A DNA stretch of 64,000 nucleotides from Ignelater luminosus (Eukaryota; Arthropoda; Insecta; Coleoptera; Elateridae), in assembly GCA_011009095.1 (NCBI GenBank), contig VTPC01000610.1, positions 162,757 through 226,756 of the forward strand, in the 5' to 3' direction. Shown here piece by piece: positions 22,799 through 35,170 of this stretch; the stretch's first letter is position 1; every line of letters begins with the position of its first letter. The position numbers and the translations under genes were made by a program. The notes under the pieces are model-generated. The model had not been told where the DNA came from. It did not search any database and was given only the letters and a program-made list of their open reading frames with translations.

Positions 22799-25700
22799 GT
22801 CTTTATTGTTTATTAAATAATTGCACTTTTAGTTCAAGATTACAACAATTTTACTACATAAAATATTTTATATAATAATAATCGACCATATACAGATGCA
22901 GTTTTAATTACGTAATAACCGAACGTTTAACTGTTTATAACAAAGCAAAGTTAACTAAAGACAATAAATTTTATCTAATTTCTAATGATGTTATTAATTC
23001 TAATTTAAACAATCGTGGATCACGAATATAAATCAGGTTTTATGAATACACAATTAACTAATGAATGAAAATGCGCCTTGTTTGAATGCATAAAGAGCAG
23101 TAATTTTAATTGTCTTCTTTAAATTAGTTCTTAGATACGTCGTAAATAATATTAATTTTAATTTTATTAATATCAACCACATCATGTAGCAAGTACAACT
23201 CTTTTTTTAAACTGTTTTACCACAGCACCAACATGAATATCACAGATACAGTCTTCATAAAATGCGTATGTGTATGTTAAATACAACAATGAATATGGAA
23301 TTAATTGTGTAGATTATATACATATGCTTTTCCAAATCGTTAAGCTAATAACATACAGCTTACAATTTATGAACATTTATTTCAGTAATAAATTTCAAAT
23401 ATCTGCGATAGAGTCTCATACACGATCCATGCTTATATCTAAACCGGAAGTGCTACGGCCTGCGAATCAGGGTATGTTGATTATATCGAGGGTTGTGGTT
23501 AATTTATTATGGACTGAACTTTATAATAAATTATTCGCGTACAATTTTATAGCATCATAACTTTTTAATGGAGATCTTTTAGAGCTTTCGGCATAACCAA
23601 GGACAGACATTACTGGTTGCGGTTTTCACTAAAACACATACGAAATGTTAATATTTATATTATGCAATAAAAACTATCGGGAGCTATTATAGATTATTAT
23701 TTCAGATATTTCGAAAAGATAATGGTATATAAAATATTAATAATTATATTCAAATCTTTCACATAAATTATGTTTACATATTACCAAATAAGGGTAGGTA
23801 TAACAACAATTTTCTAACATTCCGTTCTAACTCAAATTTCAAAACTTTGTTTAATTTGGTCGTACTGTACTAGATAATGCTTTAAAACAATTCTAATTTC
23901 TCCTACTGCCTGGGACGAAAGAAAGTTTCCTGAAGTTCTAAGTTAGTGGTATCATTGCAGGAATTTTAAAATTTAAATTTTGAAATATTAATTAGATTGG
24001 GATTAGAACAGTTCTTTCACTTGTTAATTAAGATCAAGTTGTCTTTCTAGGCACCTGAAAAAGGAACCTGTTAAGCAACCAATCTAACTGGGAAAAATTC
24101 TGGCAAGTGCTTGCCAAGAAACTGGGCATAAAACAAACCCTTATATTACTTTTGTTATTACATGGTAATATTACCTGATTCTTGCTCAGTCGCACAGACA
24201 AGCTAATTGGGCAATTCGACATCTTATTAGACTGCGAATTCTCAGCTATTATACTGGTCATTTTTGCTGCAGCCCAATATGTCTAGTCAACTTGCCAAAA
24301 AAACTTGGGTGTTTTAAGAGATCAATACTATTTTGAACAGTTTTTCTGTTAAAGGTTCTTATTAGCAGTTGGAGATGACGAAGTCATAAATCAATGCCAA
24401 TAGAAAAGTAATTCCATAGAAATATCTTTTTTATCAGTACAAAGCTAACCAACACAACTGTTTTACTGAAGATGATTACTTCACTTAAAATCTAGGAATT
24501 AAAGTAGAGATTCAAACTCTAAAAAGGTTAAAAGGTAAAACGCAAACAGAGAAATACACTGCGGAAACATTTGTACAAAAATACAGACAAATATGAATAT
24601 AGACAAGATGGTTTGCATTCTGTTTTTGGCATAATTATACAGAAACAATTATTAAGAGCATGATAAACAAACTATAGTCAAGAAGACATGCCAATTTCTA
24701 TAAAATAGTAACATTGGATTATCAAAGCTTCGTTGATTGACTCTTCAAAAATGAGAATGGGCTGAATATTATAACAGTGATTCAGTAACCCTAATTATGA
24801 ATCCCATTCTCTAATCCTCTAGTTTCAACATGTCACGACGACAGCGGACTGTCCTAAATAAACTATGTAGAAGAAGGCATGGCAATATAAAAATATGATT
24901 TTGTACAAGAATTGATAGTTCAATTAAACTATCAGGTTTGTACTGGTTAAGTAAAAAGAAATTAGTGTTGGTTGTCTAGAAACCTCTACCGAAGATGTTC
25001 ATTTGAATGAAACCGGTTGAGAAAATTAAATAAAAAACAAAACACTTAAGGAAGTACTTTTATTTAAATCACCCAATACATACGAACCTTAAGCCATGGA
25101 TCTCCAATACATACATGTAACAACAAGCTTTATATTTATAATTTGAACAGCCCAATAAGAAAGGCAGGAAAAGCGTTTAGAAAATATCAAAATCAACCCA
25201 GAGAAAAAACTTGTAGAAAGTTGAGTTTACTATCAGATAAAAATCGAAACAAAGCAAAAATAATATTTTATCTGACTTGCAAATCAATCTTGAAAACTGA
25301 AAAATTTGTTTATCATTAGGAATGATTAAAAAACTTTGCTGAACTTACTACACCACACATATTACACAAAACCACAGTAATTCTTTAGTCACGCCTTTTT
25401 ATGTCAGCGAACAAAAATAATCACTGAAACACCCTTCAAATATTTTGCTTGCGTTTACATTTTTTGATACGAAATTATAAATTACCCAAAGTCAAATAAA
25501 TAAATTAAAAAAGAAGATAAAGTCATGATTAAAATTTAATAAACGCACGATTTTAGACTGCAATTTAAAACAAGAAAATTCCCATTCTCATTTTCTTAAT
25601 GCGTGGGTATACTGTTTTCAGTGTTTGTTTTCGTTTTGGTTGCAATTACCGTCAAAAGAATTATGGTTTTAACGAAGCCTGAGATTATTGTAATTAAAAT

Positions 25701-28700
25701 TAACTACTAAAATTTAACAAAAATTGCCTACTTGTATTTGCATTGTTTCATCGTCTTCCGAGATCAAGATGATGTAGTGATATGCAAAAATTCTGGAGGC
25801 CTTAAAAAGAGTTTTCGTGATCATGGTTGTGTTACATAAAAGTTTACGTCACTCTAACGGAGACCGTTTGCGTGTCTGTAAAAACTAAGGGGTTAACTTC
25901 ATTCAAATTACCTTTAATTTAATTACTTGCGTACACATTAGATATATTTCAGAGTAATATCAATGAAGTTGATTAACAACACAGTTTATCTAATGATGGT
26001 AATTATTCTAACAGTAATGAAATGTTTGTTATGCTAAATCGAAAAAATATACATAAAAATAAGGCTGCAAAACTGAAGTTGACAATCTTGGATAGCACTT
26101 TGGAGACAAAATCTAGGCTTCAAAAGTTACTGGTAATACTAATTCTTACGAATGTAGTATAAGGCGCAGGCGTAGCACAAGTTACATACATCTTCGACTT
26201 ATAGTAGGTTAAGGCCTAGCCTAGGCAATCAATTAATCAACGAGGTTATGCTATCATACAGGTAAATTAATTCAGTCTGAGAATAGTTACAAACTTCTCA
26301 GAATAATTCGAATCTAGTGAACCTTCCCAAGCTCAAAAGAACAGAACGCTATTATATTCTACTGTTCTTTATAACAGTTAGGGTAGGAATCAAGAAATTA
26401 GTATTCTCAGAAGATGTACTGCTATTTAAAATTGCCGCAAAATGTATTGATAAGAGTATGAAACATAGATTTCCTAGAAGTACATGATATGTCGCCATTA
26501 TCTTTAATGCCAGGTCACAAAATGTTTTTGATAACTCAATCTATAATACCTGTAAATTGTCTAATCTTGTTAATATTACTTTACAAAAAAACTTTGTTTT
26601 ACTTCAAACTTCTAGGAAAATCTCTCTTAGCAAAGATCAATTACTATTGAAAAAAAGTGGCGACATTTTTACGATGGCAGCAGAATAACTGCATCAAGAA
26701 GTACGCAGTAGCAGCGGCGAGAATCAAAGTCGATCACTGTGATTTGCTTGCGAACGGTAGTAGTAGTAATGCTTTAAGGTTTTTGCACAATTTCCTTCTC
26801 GGTGCACTGGATGCTCACCCCCTGCTAAACGGACAGTTGGTTTGGTTTTTCTAAAGATGTTGTTAACTTTTGCTGTAGTTAGGATTTGCTGAAAAATTGA
26901 AAGAATCATGAAGTTGATTTATTCTTCTTTCTACTTTTTAACAGAGTCATACTGTCAGTTATCTCTGTTGTTTCCTCTCCTATTTTGTTTTTGCGTATAG
27001 CTATAGTCGCGATAATTGATCAACAGTTGACCGTCTATGCCAAAAGTTTTTTGGCATTTTTGCCAGTTTAGCTCAGATCTTCTCTTATGGTTCGGACACG
27101 AAAATTCATTCTTTTTAATTCTCAGTATCATCTTATCTCTTCCTGTGTGTTGTTTAGACTTTGTATTTCTTAGTGATACCTATATCTATTATTATAGTCT
27201 CACTAAAGCCAGTTCGAATCAGAACTCCTTTCAACCCCGAAGATCGTCGAAGTTGGCAATTTGTGCATTCTTTGTTATTTAGATTTAAAATTCGATGTAA
27301 TATACGGACTTGCTAAAAGATGCAAACTTTGCTGTAAATTATAAGTATGTGGAACTCTGTCACTTCTCTGTTGTCTAAATGTATCTTCTGACTTGTTCAC
27401 TGTGAACTTACTACTTCTAATTCTATGACTAAGTAAATAATCTACCAGGTTGTGCAGCCCTTTCCTAGAGCTACGGTATCGTTAACTTAAAACCACCTTT
27501 CGGGCTACGTAATGATACTAAACTGTATTAATTGTTACCACTATCACATAGTTAATTCACTAGACGTAGTTTTACAGCCTTAGTACTTGCTCAACGCTTT
27601 CTGAGAAGGTAGTTGGTCAACAGATTAATACAGGGTATGAGTGCCTATTAAATATTCATATCCAAGTTCTGTAAAAAATAACTACATTTTAAATATAAAC
27701 TGTACATGTGTGACTTATCCTTAGCATAAATCTTCACACAAGGAAATTTTAGAATAGAAAGTTATGATTTGAATTGGAATACTTTTATGGGTGGTTTGAA
27801 TGTCTCGGTACTAAGGAAGATGCCATTTTAGAAGTGTTCTCAAAATAAAGTTACATCAAAATGAGTAGAAGGACCGACATCCTGTTTGGTCAGCAACATC
27901 TAGAGTTTTGTGATCAATCAATTCAACTTAAAGTTCCACGCCACCACCTTGTAAGGTAAAAATGACTAAATACATAAAATGCAACTTGATAATTCAATAT
28001 TCCAATACCTGTTCAGAAGATTTTAGATACTTGTGCACCCTCAAGAAATCCAGATACTTTTGGTTTGGACCATCTGAAGTCTCTCGTTGCACGATAATTA
28101 GGCAGATTGGGCTTTGTTAACTAAAAGAATAAAATATCACCGGTATTTGATCTACAGGCATGCAGAGCTACACAACAACAGGCAGGATATTCGACATACA
28201 AAGTTCAAAGGTGTTTCTTCCTGTGGTCGGAAATATTTTGCATTAGAATGGTTAATTAGTTAGTATGATAATGTAATGAATTTATGTTTGTTCTTGATAA
28301 GTTTCACCCGATGAGATTGGATTGCTTCACGAGAGTATCATAGTATTATTAAATTTTTGTTAAAATTCAATTCCAAATGAAAATCTGATCATCTCTAAAA
28401 TTGAATTCTGAGACTTCAAAAAAACATTTCTCTATGTGCATATTTTGAAAAGTAATTTTCATCCTAATGCTTAGTAATTTTTCTTGCTTTTATAAATCTG
28501 AAAATGCTTGCTCACAGAATAAATCTACAATTATCGTGCTAAATACAACGTCGCATTGAGTTTTACTTATAGAATTCAGAACAATGAAATGATTTGTGGC
28601 ACAACCCTTTGTGTCTTTCAGTCGGTTTTATTGCCACGTGCTGCTGAATCTAGTAATTACAAAATGAAATAGAAAGATGTTGCGTACGGCTAAGCTTCTT

Positions 28701-29100
28701 ATACGATAGTTAAGCTATACCTTTAATGAATTGAAATACACTTTTAGGTCAGAAACTACCAGCTATAAAATATAATCAATAAACATTTACCGCGCTTGTT
28801 ATAAATGAGAATCATCTACATAAATAAATAACATTTTATTATATTATTATATGCTTATTATTATCAAAAATTGAGTATGATTCATATTTTTCTGTTTAGT
28901 AGATGTATACCTATTCATTTCAGGCGGTAAAATAATTTACTCGAATTAGTAAGACAGTGACAAAGCACATTTATATAAAAACCAGATATTACTCTCAATG
29001 CCAAAACAAACACACAAATATTAATTAGAAACTAAAAACATATCTTCCGGGTTTTCAGAAAGAATAACGTTTCACGTTCCATTTCTGAACTAAAACTTCT
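22799..29100. other. AT-rich stretch without recognised genes
   Basis: No supported gene. The frames at 23270-23560, 26657-26854 and 27037-27282 (plus) and 24034-24261 and 26724-26909 (minus) lack recognisable domains. The 26690-26850 piece is GC-richer and could be a small conserved element. Isolated TNGCGTG matches are at 25868-25874 (+) and 27937-27943 (-). Confidence 0.5.
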
Positions 29101-29335
29101 TTCTGAGATTAGCGGGGGCTCTGACTAATAAACGGCCCTAACGTCAGCAAGCAGCCAGAGATATATGGACATTGAAATGGAGAATATACAGCCGCGAGGA
29201 AGCCGGGCGTGATGGGAGAGAACAGCTGGACAGTTCCAGGTGAAAATAATGAAATCAACGAGCCGAAACAATAGACCACTTCAATCTACCTCTCCGAACT
29301 TACTGGTCCCACTCATATGCGCATTAGCTGCCTAA
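29101..29335. promoter_or_regulatory. GC-rich island 5, candidate enhancer
   Basis: About 235 bp of GC-rich, non-repetitive sequence sits in AT-rich DNA. It has ACGTCAGCA (CRE/Maf-like), a CAGCTG E-box, a CATATG E-box next to CGCATTAGCTGCC, and CTAATAA/CCTAATAACC homeodomain-like sites. Stops occur in all frames I checked, so it is not an exon. The enhancer role is inferred from composition and motif content. Confidence 0.35.
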
Positions 29336-31564
29336 TAACCTAATCTTTTCCCACTAAAATATAAAAATTATAATGTAATCACATGCAGCGGAATATTTCT
29401 TCTTTCCTTTTAATTTATTCAACGTTTAAAACGCCGCTGCTGCCACCAAAATGTATGATAACCTTAAAACGTTTAGATACATAAAAATTAAGTTTGCTAG
29501 TAGCGCTGATTACGCTTGTGTTTGAGTATGATTATTCCATTATTATATTAAAACGAATAGTTACTATTAAGTAGTGCGAAAGCCCCACAAAATCGGTAAC
29601 ATTTGAAGTATGCAGATGAATAGGTATCTTGAAATAAACTGATCTTACGTATTTATTAATAGTAGGTACAATAGACGTAGTGATTAAGACAGATTTATTA
29701 TTCAATTAAGAGCTGGAGGTTCTTCCAGAAAATTTACGAGCTATTATGTTACAGTGTTAGTGAAATTGTATGCTAGTACACCCTATAAACAATTTTAATA
29801 ATTTATAATCTGTTACTTGCTTTACAAAATTAACACTTTTAAGCTGTACAAATTTGCAATGTAAATGTGCAGAGTTTGAAGTTATGGCGCAATTTTGCCA
29901 TTATACTGATCAATTGCCGTTATTAGCATTGAAATTATACAGCTTAACATTAAGAGGCTTTTAACGTTATAAAAAATGTTTTTTTTTAATTTAACCCAAT
30001 TTAATTAGATATTAATGTTGTGTATTGTTATTATTTAGTTAGACAGTGTTTCGGACAGCTGCGATCATTTTCAAAATCCTAATTTAATTTCTTGAGATAA
30101 ATATGGTACACTTGCCGTTATAACTTCCATTTACATACTGAATCAAACAAAAAATATTCAATCTTGCTTTCAAGCTTCACATTTTGTCAATATTTCGTTA
30201 GACTTCCTTAACAATGTCAAGTGGAATAGAGATGTGGGAGTATTTAGGCACACTTCTTAAAAACATTCTGTTTTTTAGAAGTAAGATATCTTCAGATACG
30301 TTCTTTGGCTAGCTGATTATCAGCTGATCCATAGGAAAAATTTGAAATCGATGGCAATGGTGACGCTGCAAGCCACAACATAACACAGTGATTTGTTTAC
30401 GTGAAACTTTATATCGATTTTTGGGCGTGTCAGTACAAAATACTTAGAAACACGTAATAACGACCCGAAAGGCAAATATCAGTTTTCCGTCTAATAAAGT
30501 TTTCAAAGGTCGAATCCCAGTTTGAGTTTTCCTTATAGAAGTGGTTCTTAAACTTTTTTAAGCAGTGTCCTCATAAATGACATAAAAGAATCACAACACT
30601 TTTTGTTTTGGTATGTATTGACTGTAGCATGCTTTTCTCTGCGACAAAATCTTCTTTCGTCCTCATTGACAATGATTCTGTGACAGGCTTGCGGAGCTCC
30701 AGAGCACAACGGTGGCCGTGTACAGTTTAGAATCCCTGTCCCATAAAAGCTACATCAAAGTATAAATCAATCTTCTTCATAAGCATGTGTTTGAAAATGT
30801 ACCGTTTCAATATACATGGAATTCTCAGAATATAAAACACTAGAAGCAAAGCTGTACAAAGCTTTGTGGAGTTTTTTAAAATCGTTACAAAATTACAAAT
30901 TAAGAATAAAAAGGGATGGTTCATATAACTACTTATGTAGATATACATATTATTAGCCAGCTGGCAGTAAGTACTCAACGCGTTATCGAAACGATAAACA
31001 CGCGTTTTGATGTACCTCCGGATTGATGTTGATGCTCGCGAATGGACTGCACATTCAACTCTATAATTGGAGTAATTAGGATATTCAAGAACAATGACGT
31101 CTATCAAAACGGTTTTGGAGTTTCTCAAACGCAGCTTGAGTACAAAGACATAAACTCAGAATACGAGGTATTTTTCACTTATCATTGTGTCCTCTGCAAA
31201 TTCTAAACAAACACCTTCTGTTAACAAACGGCAGCCGAAACAGTTAGCTTGATAAGATGCAATTGCTTTGCGACAAAAACATGGGGATTTTCCGTTCTTC
31301 AAGATCGATAATTTTGATGCTTAACATAACCGTCCAACTAACCAACAATACGTTTGGTCACTGAAAATAATGCAATTCGCTAGGATTTGGTAATCAGTGT
31401 ATAAGACCCATTGGCAAAAGTTGCAATGATTGTCAATTGCTAGATGTTAAAGATAAATAGATCTAAGCGTTTCTTTATTCATATGAATTTGAACTTTCTT
31501 CTCGGTGATCATCAACAATGCAAAACTTATCTAACAATCTAACAAAACACGAAAAAAACAAGGT
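29336..31564. other. AT-rich stretch without recognised genes
   Basis: Mostly featureless. A sequence at about 30541-30567, GTGGTTCTTAAACTTTTTT, resembles a hAT terminal repeat, but I found no partner end or target duplication. The minus frame at 30727-31128 has no recognisable domain. Confidence 0.5.
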
Positions 31565-31964
31565 NNNNNNNNNNNNNNNNNNNNNNNNNNNNNNNNNNNN
31601 NNNNNNNNNNNNNNNNNNNNNNNNNNNNNNNNNNNNNNNNNNNNNNNNNNNNNNNNNNNNNNNNNNNNNNNNNNNNNNNNNNNNNNNNNNNNNNNNNNNN
31701 NNNNNNNNNNNNNNNNNNNNNNNNNNNNNNNNNNNNNNNNNNNNNNNNNNNNNNNNNNNNNNNNNNNNNNNNNNNNNNNNNNNNNNNNNNNNNNNNNNNN
31801 NNNNNNNNNNNNNNNNNNNNNNNNNNNNNNNNNNNNNNNNNNNNNNNNNNNNNNNNNNNNNNNNNNNNNNNNNNNNNNNNNNNNNNNNNNNNNNNNNNNN
31901 NNNNNNNNNNNNNNNNNNNNNNNNNNNNNNNNNNNNNNNNNNNNNNNNNNNNNNNNNNNNNNNN
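31565..31964. other. assembly gap, 400 N
   Basis: Exactly 400 undetermined bases, so the size may be nominal. It lies about 110 bp before a minisatellite, which may explain the break. Confidence 1.
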
Positions 31965-32077
31965 TCCAGTTGCCTTGGAAGTTGTATTATTTGGCCTCGT
32001 TATCTCTGTAGGACCAGCTTGTATATCCTTGCTCTTGTGATTTGGTGCAGAGTTTTATCAACAGAGATTCTATCAAT

Positions 32078-32201
32078 ATTCTGCCCATTCTGTTTATTCT
32101 GTCCATTCTGTCTATTCTGCCCATTTTGTCTATTCTGTTCATTCTTTCCATTCTGTCTTTTCTGTCTATTCTATCTATTTCTTCTATTCTGACTATTCTA
32201 T
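32078..32201. repeat. 9-bp-period minisatellite, consensus ATTCTGTCY
   Basis: About 13 units of nine bases vary mostly at the last three positions (ATTCTGCCC, ATTCTGTTT, ATTCTGTCC, ATTCTGTCT). Later units decay (ATTCTATCT, ATTTCTTCT). Because nine is a multiple of three, one plus-strand frame reads through it as a Phe-Cys-Pro/Leu repeat, but that frame runs back into the gap and has no other support. Confidence 0.9.
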
Positions 32202-35045
32202 AACAATATGTCGTTAATCTCCATTGTGTTGTTTAATACCCCTGTACGTGACCAAAATGACTGTTTGCACTGACTTCACTATTTAAGTGAAGTCTAAGTT
32301 ATGCTGAAAAACAATTATTAATGGTACCTATGTCTTTGACAATCGTGTCCATGGACTACAAATGAGGTCGATACAAATGATCTTATTTATTTAGAAAAAC
32401 AAAATTAAACATAACAGTCACAACGAAGCAGAATAAGCACAAATCGAATGAGTTCACTGGCTTTGGCTAACTTTAATATTATTTTCCCACTTTTTACCAG
32501 CCATGAAGTATATTCCTTGTTCAGCCTTTTACAGCCTTGAAAGTCCGTTACTGCTTTAAGACATTGGCTTAGTCTGCAATTAAATTTTGTAATCAAAGGA
32601 AACCTGCAGTTTTACTTGGATTTAAAACCGCTAGGACTGTAATCTTGCCCTCTAGAAGTAAGTCCAGCGGATGCCCTGTTGCTGGTTCCTGGTTGACGGA
32701 TTGCTAACAGTACTTGTAGTAGTTGTAGATACCAAAACACTGGGCTCGTGAATTAACAACTCTACCTATCCTGTCCATCGGACAAAACAAGATCTTGCGT
32801 TCAAAACCAGTTATGCTGATGTTAGAGATATTACTGTAGATAAATATTAAGTAGCATGTTTCCCACTCCTGTGGTTTTGATTACTTGATCTGTGGCAGAA
32901 AGTTCATCTGTGGTGAATGAAAAAGAAGAAAATAAGATGGAAAGTTAAATGTCAAACATATTAGGCTATTATTGTTGTTGATGATAGCGGCATGGTTTTT
33001 AGAATACAACTGAGGTGAGTGAAATAAATAGAAGATATTCATTTAGATCTCTCTAAAGAAAGAGCTTAAAGGTATTGTACCTATTCGGTTAAAAAATCAA
33101 AATACAAATACAGAACTAAAAAATTATATTTAGTAAGGTAACATCTGTTGCATTTGGTGAAATATGGATGATGATTTATGCTCAAAAGCAAAAGAAAAAC
33201 CTAATTAGCATAATAAATTAATAATTTTGTATAAAAAAGATATATGTATGGAATTTTATCGTTAGTTCTTTTATAGACAGGAAGGTTAAAAAGCACAAAC
33301 CAGGGTTGGGCTGGTTCAATTTGGCACCGGATTGTGTGGATATTTTTGGCCTCTACGTAATGGCATGATATTATGCCCAAAAGCGTAATTTTTCTATAAC
33401 TATAAAAGTGTCTTAAAAAACAAAAAACAAAAATTGTCCTATTTGGTCACCAGACTGATTTTATGTTGGAGTGTCCAAACATTCCTAGTTCCTCGAACCA
33501 GTTCGAATCAAACATCGAATTGAGCCCAAGGAAAATTAATATCGTTTCTGTACAGAAGATACCGTCAAGAAGGTCATGTCTGAAACTTCTGTAAAGAATG
33601 ATAAAGATGTTCTATAGAAATAATATTATGCGAATAAATAAAGTAAAGCAGTAAAATATTTCAAATAAATTATTGACAATGGTTTTAAATTATGCCCGGG
33701 ATATTATAAATATTATACCCTTGAAAATCAAAAGTGACTGTTTAGGTGTTTTTAACATAATTATAGAATTTCTTTTGTAAAAGTAATTTGTTTGATATAA
33801 TATGGAAAAAAACTTGAGACAGTGTATAATTAAAATTCTAAAATAACACATGCATAGGTCAATGTTAAGAAACTTTTTATTAATGACTCTACGTTATGAA
33901 AATTTAATTAAGTACGATACACAATCAGGAAATTATAGAATATTCTGTATAATTCTTATTTACCCAGAAGCACTTTCCTGATAATAATATACCACCAGAG
34001 AGATCGTTTACACATTAGTTTTTATATAGTCATATTAAGTTAAATACCTATCTGTTGATTGATTAAAAGCACAATAATTTTTAGATTTAATAATACATTT
34101 AAGAAACTCAAAACTAAAAAGTGCATTGTAAAAAAGAGATTGATCTGTTAGCTTTTCCTAACAAGTAAATAAGACAGAGCAATAGTAGGTTCAATGCAAT
34201 TTTGTTTTGTATATTATATTTAATACTAGGTTATAATTATAAAGAAGTATTAATGTATCTAATTACAAATAATCAAGTCAATCAAATTCATTGTTACATA
34301 TCATCATCATTATTATATCGAATAAGCAAAATTAAAAACAAAATTTACATTCATTCGTCAATAAGTACTTTGAAAGGCACTCTACTCTCTAAAGTCAATT
34401 TTTGGTAAAGAATTTGTTTATGTAAATGTAATAATTACAAAGTAAAATACATATGCGACACAACATACACTTTATGGTATGCAAGTATAAGTGAATTAAT
34501 TCGAATAAAATTATATACAATGTTACATAAACACATATTTACATATGTATGTTAAACACCAAATGGTGTAAAATACACCAGTAAGTTAATTTTGCAAATT
34601 CATGAATTTGCTAGACCATATCGCGAAGTCCTAAAACTCATATGCTGCTGAGATTTATTTTCAACGAAACGAAGTTTAACAAGTAAAAAAAATAATTTAT
34701 TCCATTCGTCTTCCCAATATATTATGGCAATTTAGTTAGTAAATAAAACTGCAATTAATAACACGTAGCGATGTTAATAACGTTGATACCTATAACCTGC
34801 AATCAACCTCTGCTCGTGTAACTTGATCTATATTGTTAAAATAAAAGCAAGATTAACCACGAAACATAATATAGTCTACCTAATCTTACATCTTTTAATC
34901 TCTTTCAAATATCCTCTTTAACATACTGAAGGATTAATTTCTAGAAATCTGCATTTCATCCTTGTTATTTTAAAATACCAAAATTCGATTGTTGTGTAAA
35001 TGTTAAGAAATATGTAAAATGAGAAATGCCAAAAATAATTACAGT
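32202..35045. other. AT-rich stretch without recognised genes
   Basis: No gene or transposon end recognised. The frames at 32405-32596 (minus) and 34202-34408 (plus) have no domain. Confidence 0.6.
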
Positions 35046-35170
35046 TGTCTTTGCTGAGATAAATGACCGGTGCCCCAATCAGAGAGGCAGGGTCGTGACG
35101 GGCAGCTGCCAGGACGCCCAGGACGTCAGTTGGCCGATTAATGCGCTTTGGCCCCTTTTGTTCCAAAAAA
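35046..35170. promoter_or_regulatory. GC-rich island 6, candidate conserved element
   Basis: About 120 GC-rich bases contain GCAGCTGCC (E-box), GACGTCAGT (CRE-like), and GGCCGATTAATGCGC (homeodomain-like core in a GC context). A minus frame (34918-35166) crosses it but turns to AT-rich sequence after about 40 codons and has no domain. I favour non-coding function, on composition only. Confidence 0.35.

Noticed and set aside
30500..30520. GGTCGAATCCC, reminiscent of a tRNA B box
   Set aside because: No A box or cloverleaf around it; no tRNA found in the window.
30541..30567. GTGGTTCTTAAACTTTTTT, resembling a hAT end
   Set aside because: No partner terminus and no 8-bp duplication found.
31518..32192. 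224-codon plus-strand frame
   Set aside because: Made of a gap plus the 9-bp minisatellite; no real coding signal.
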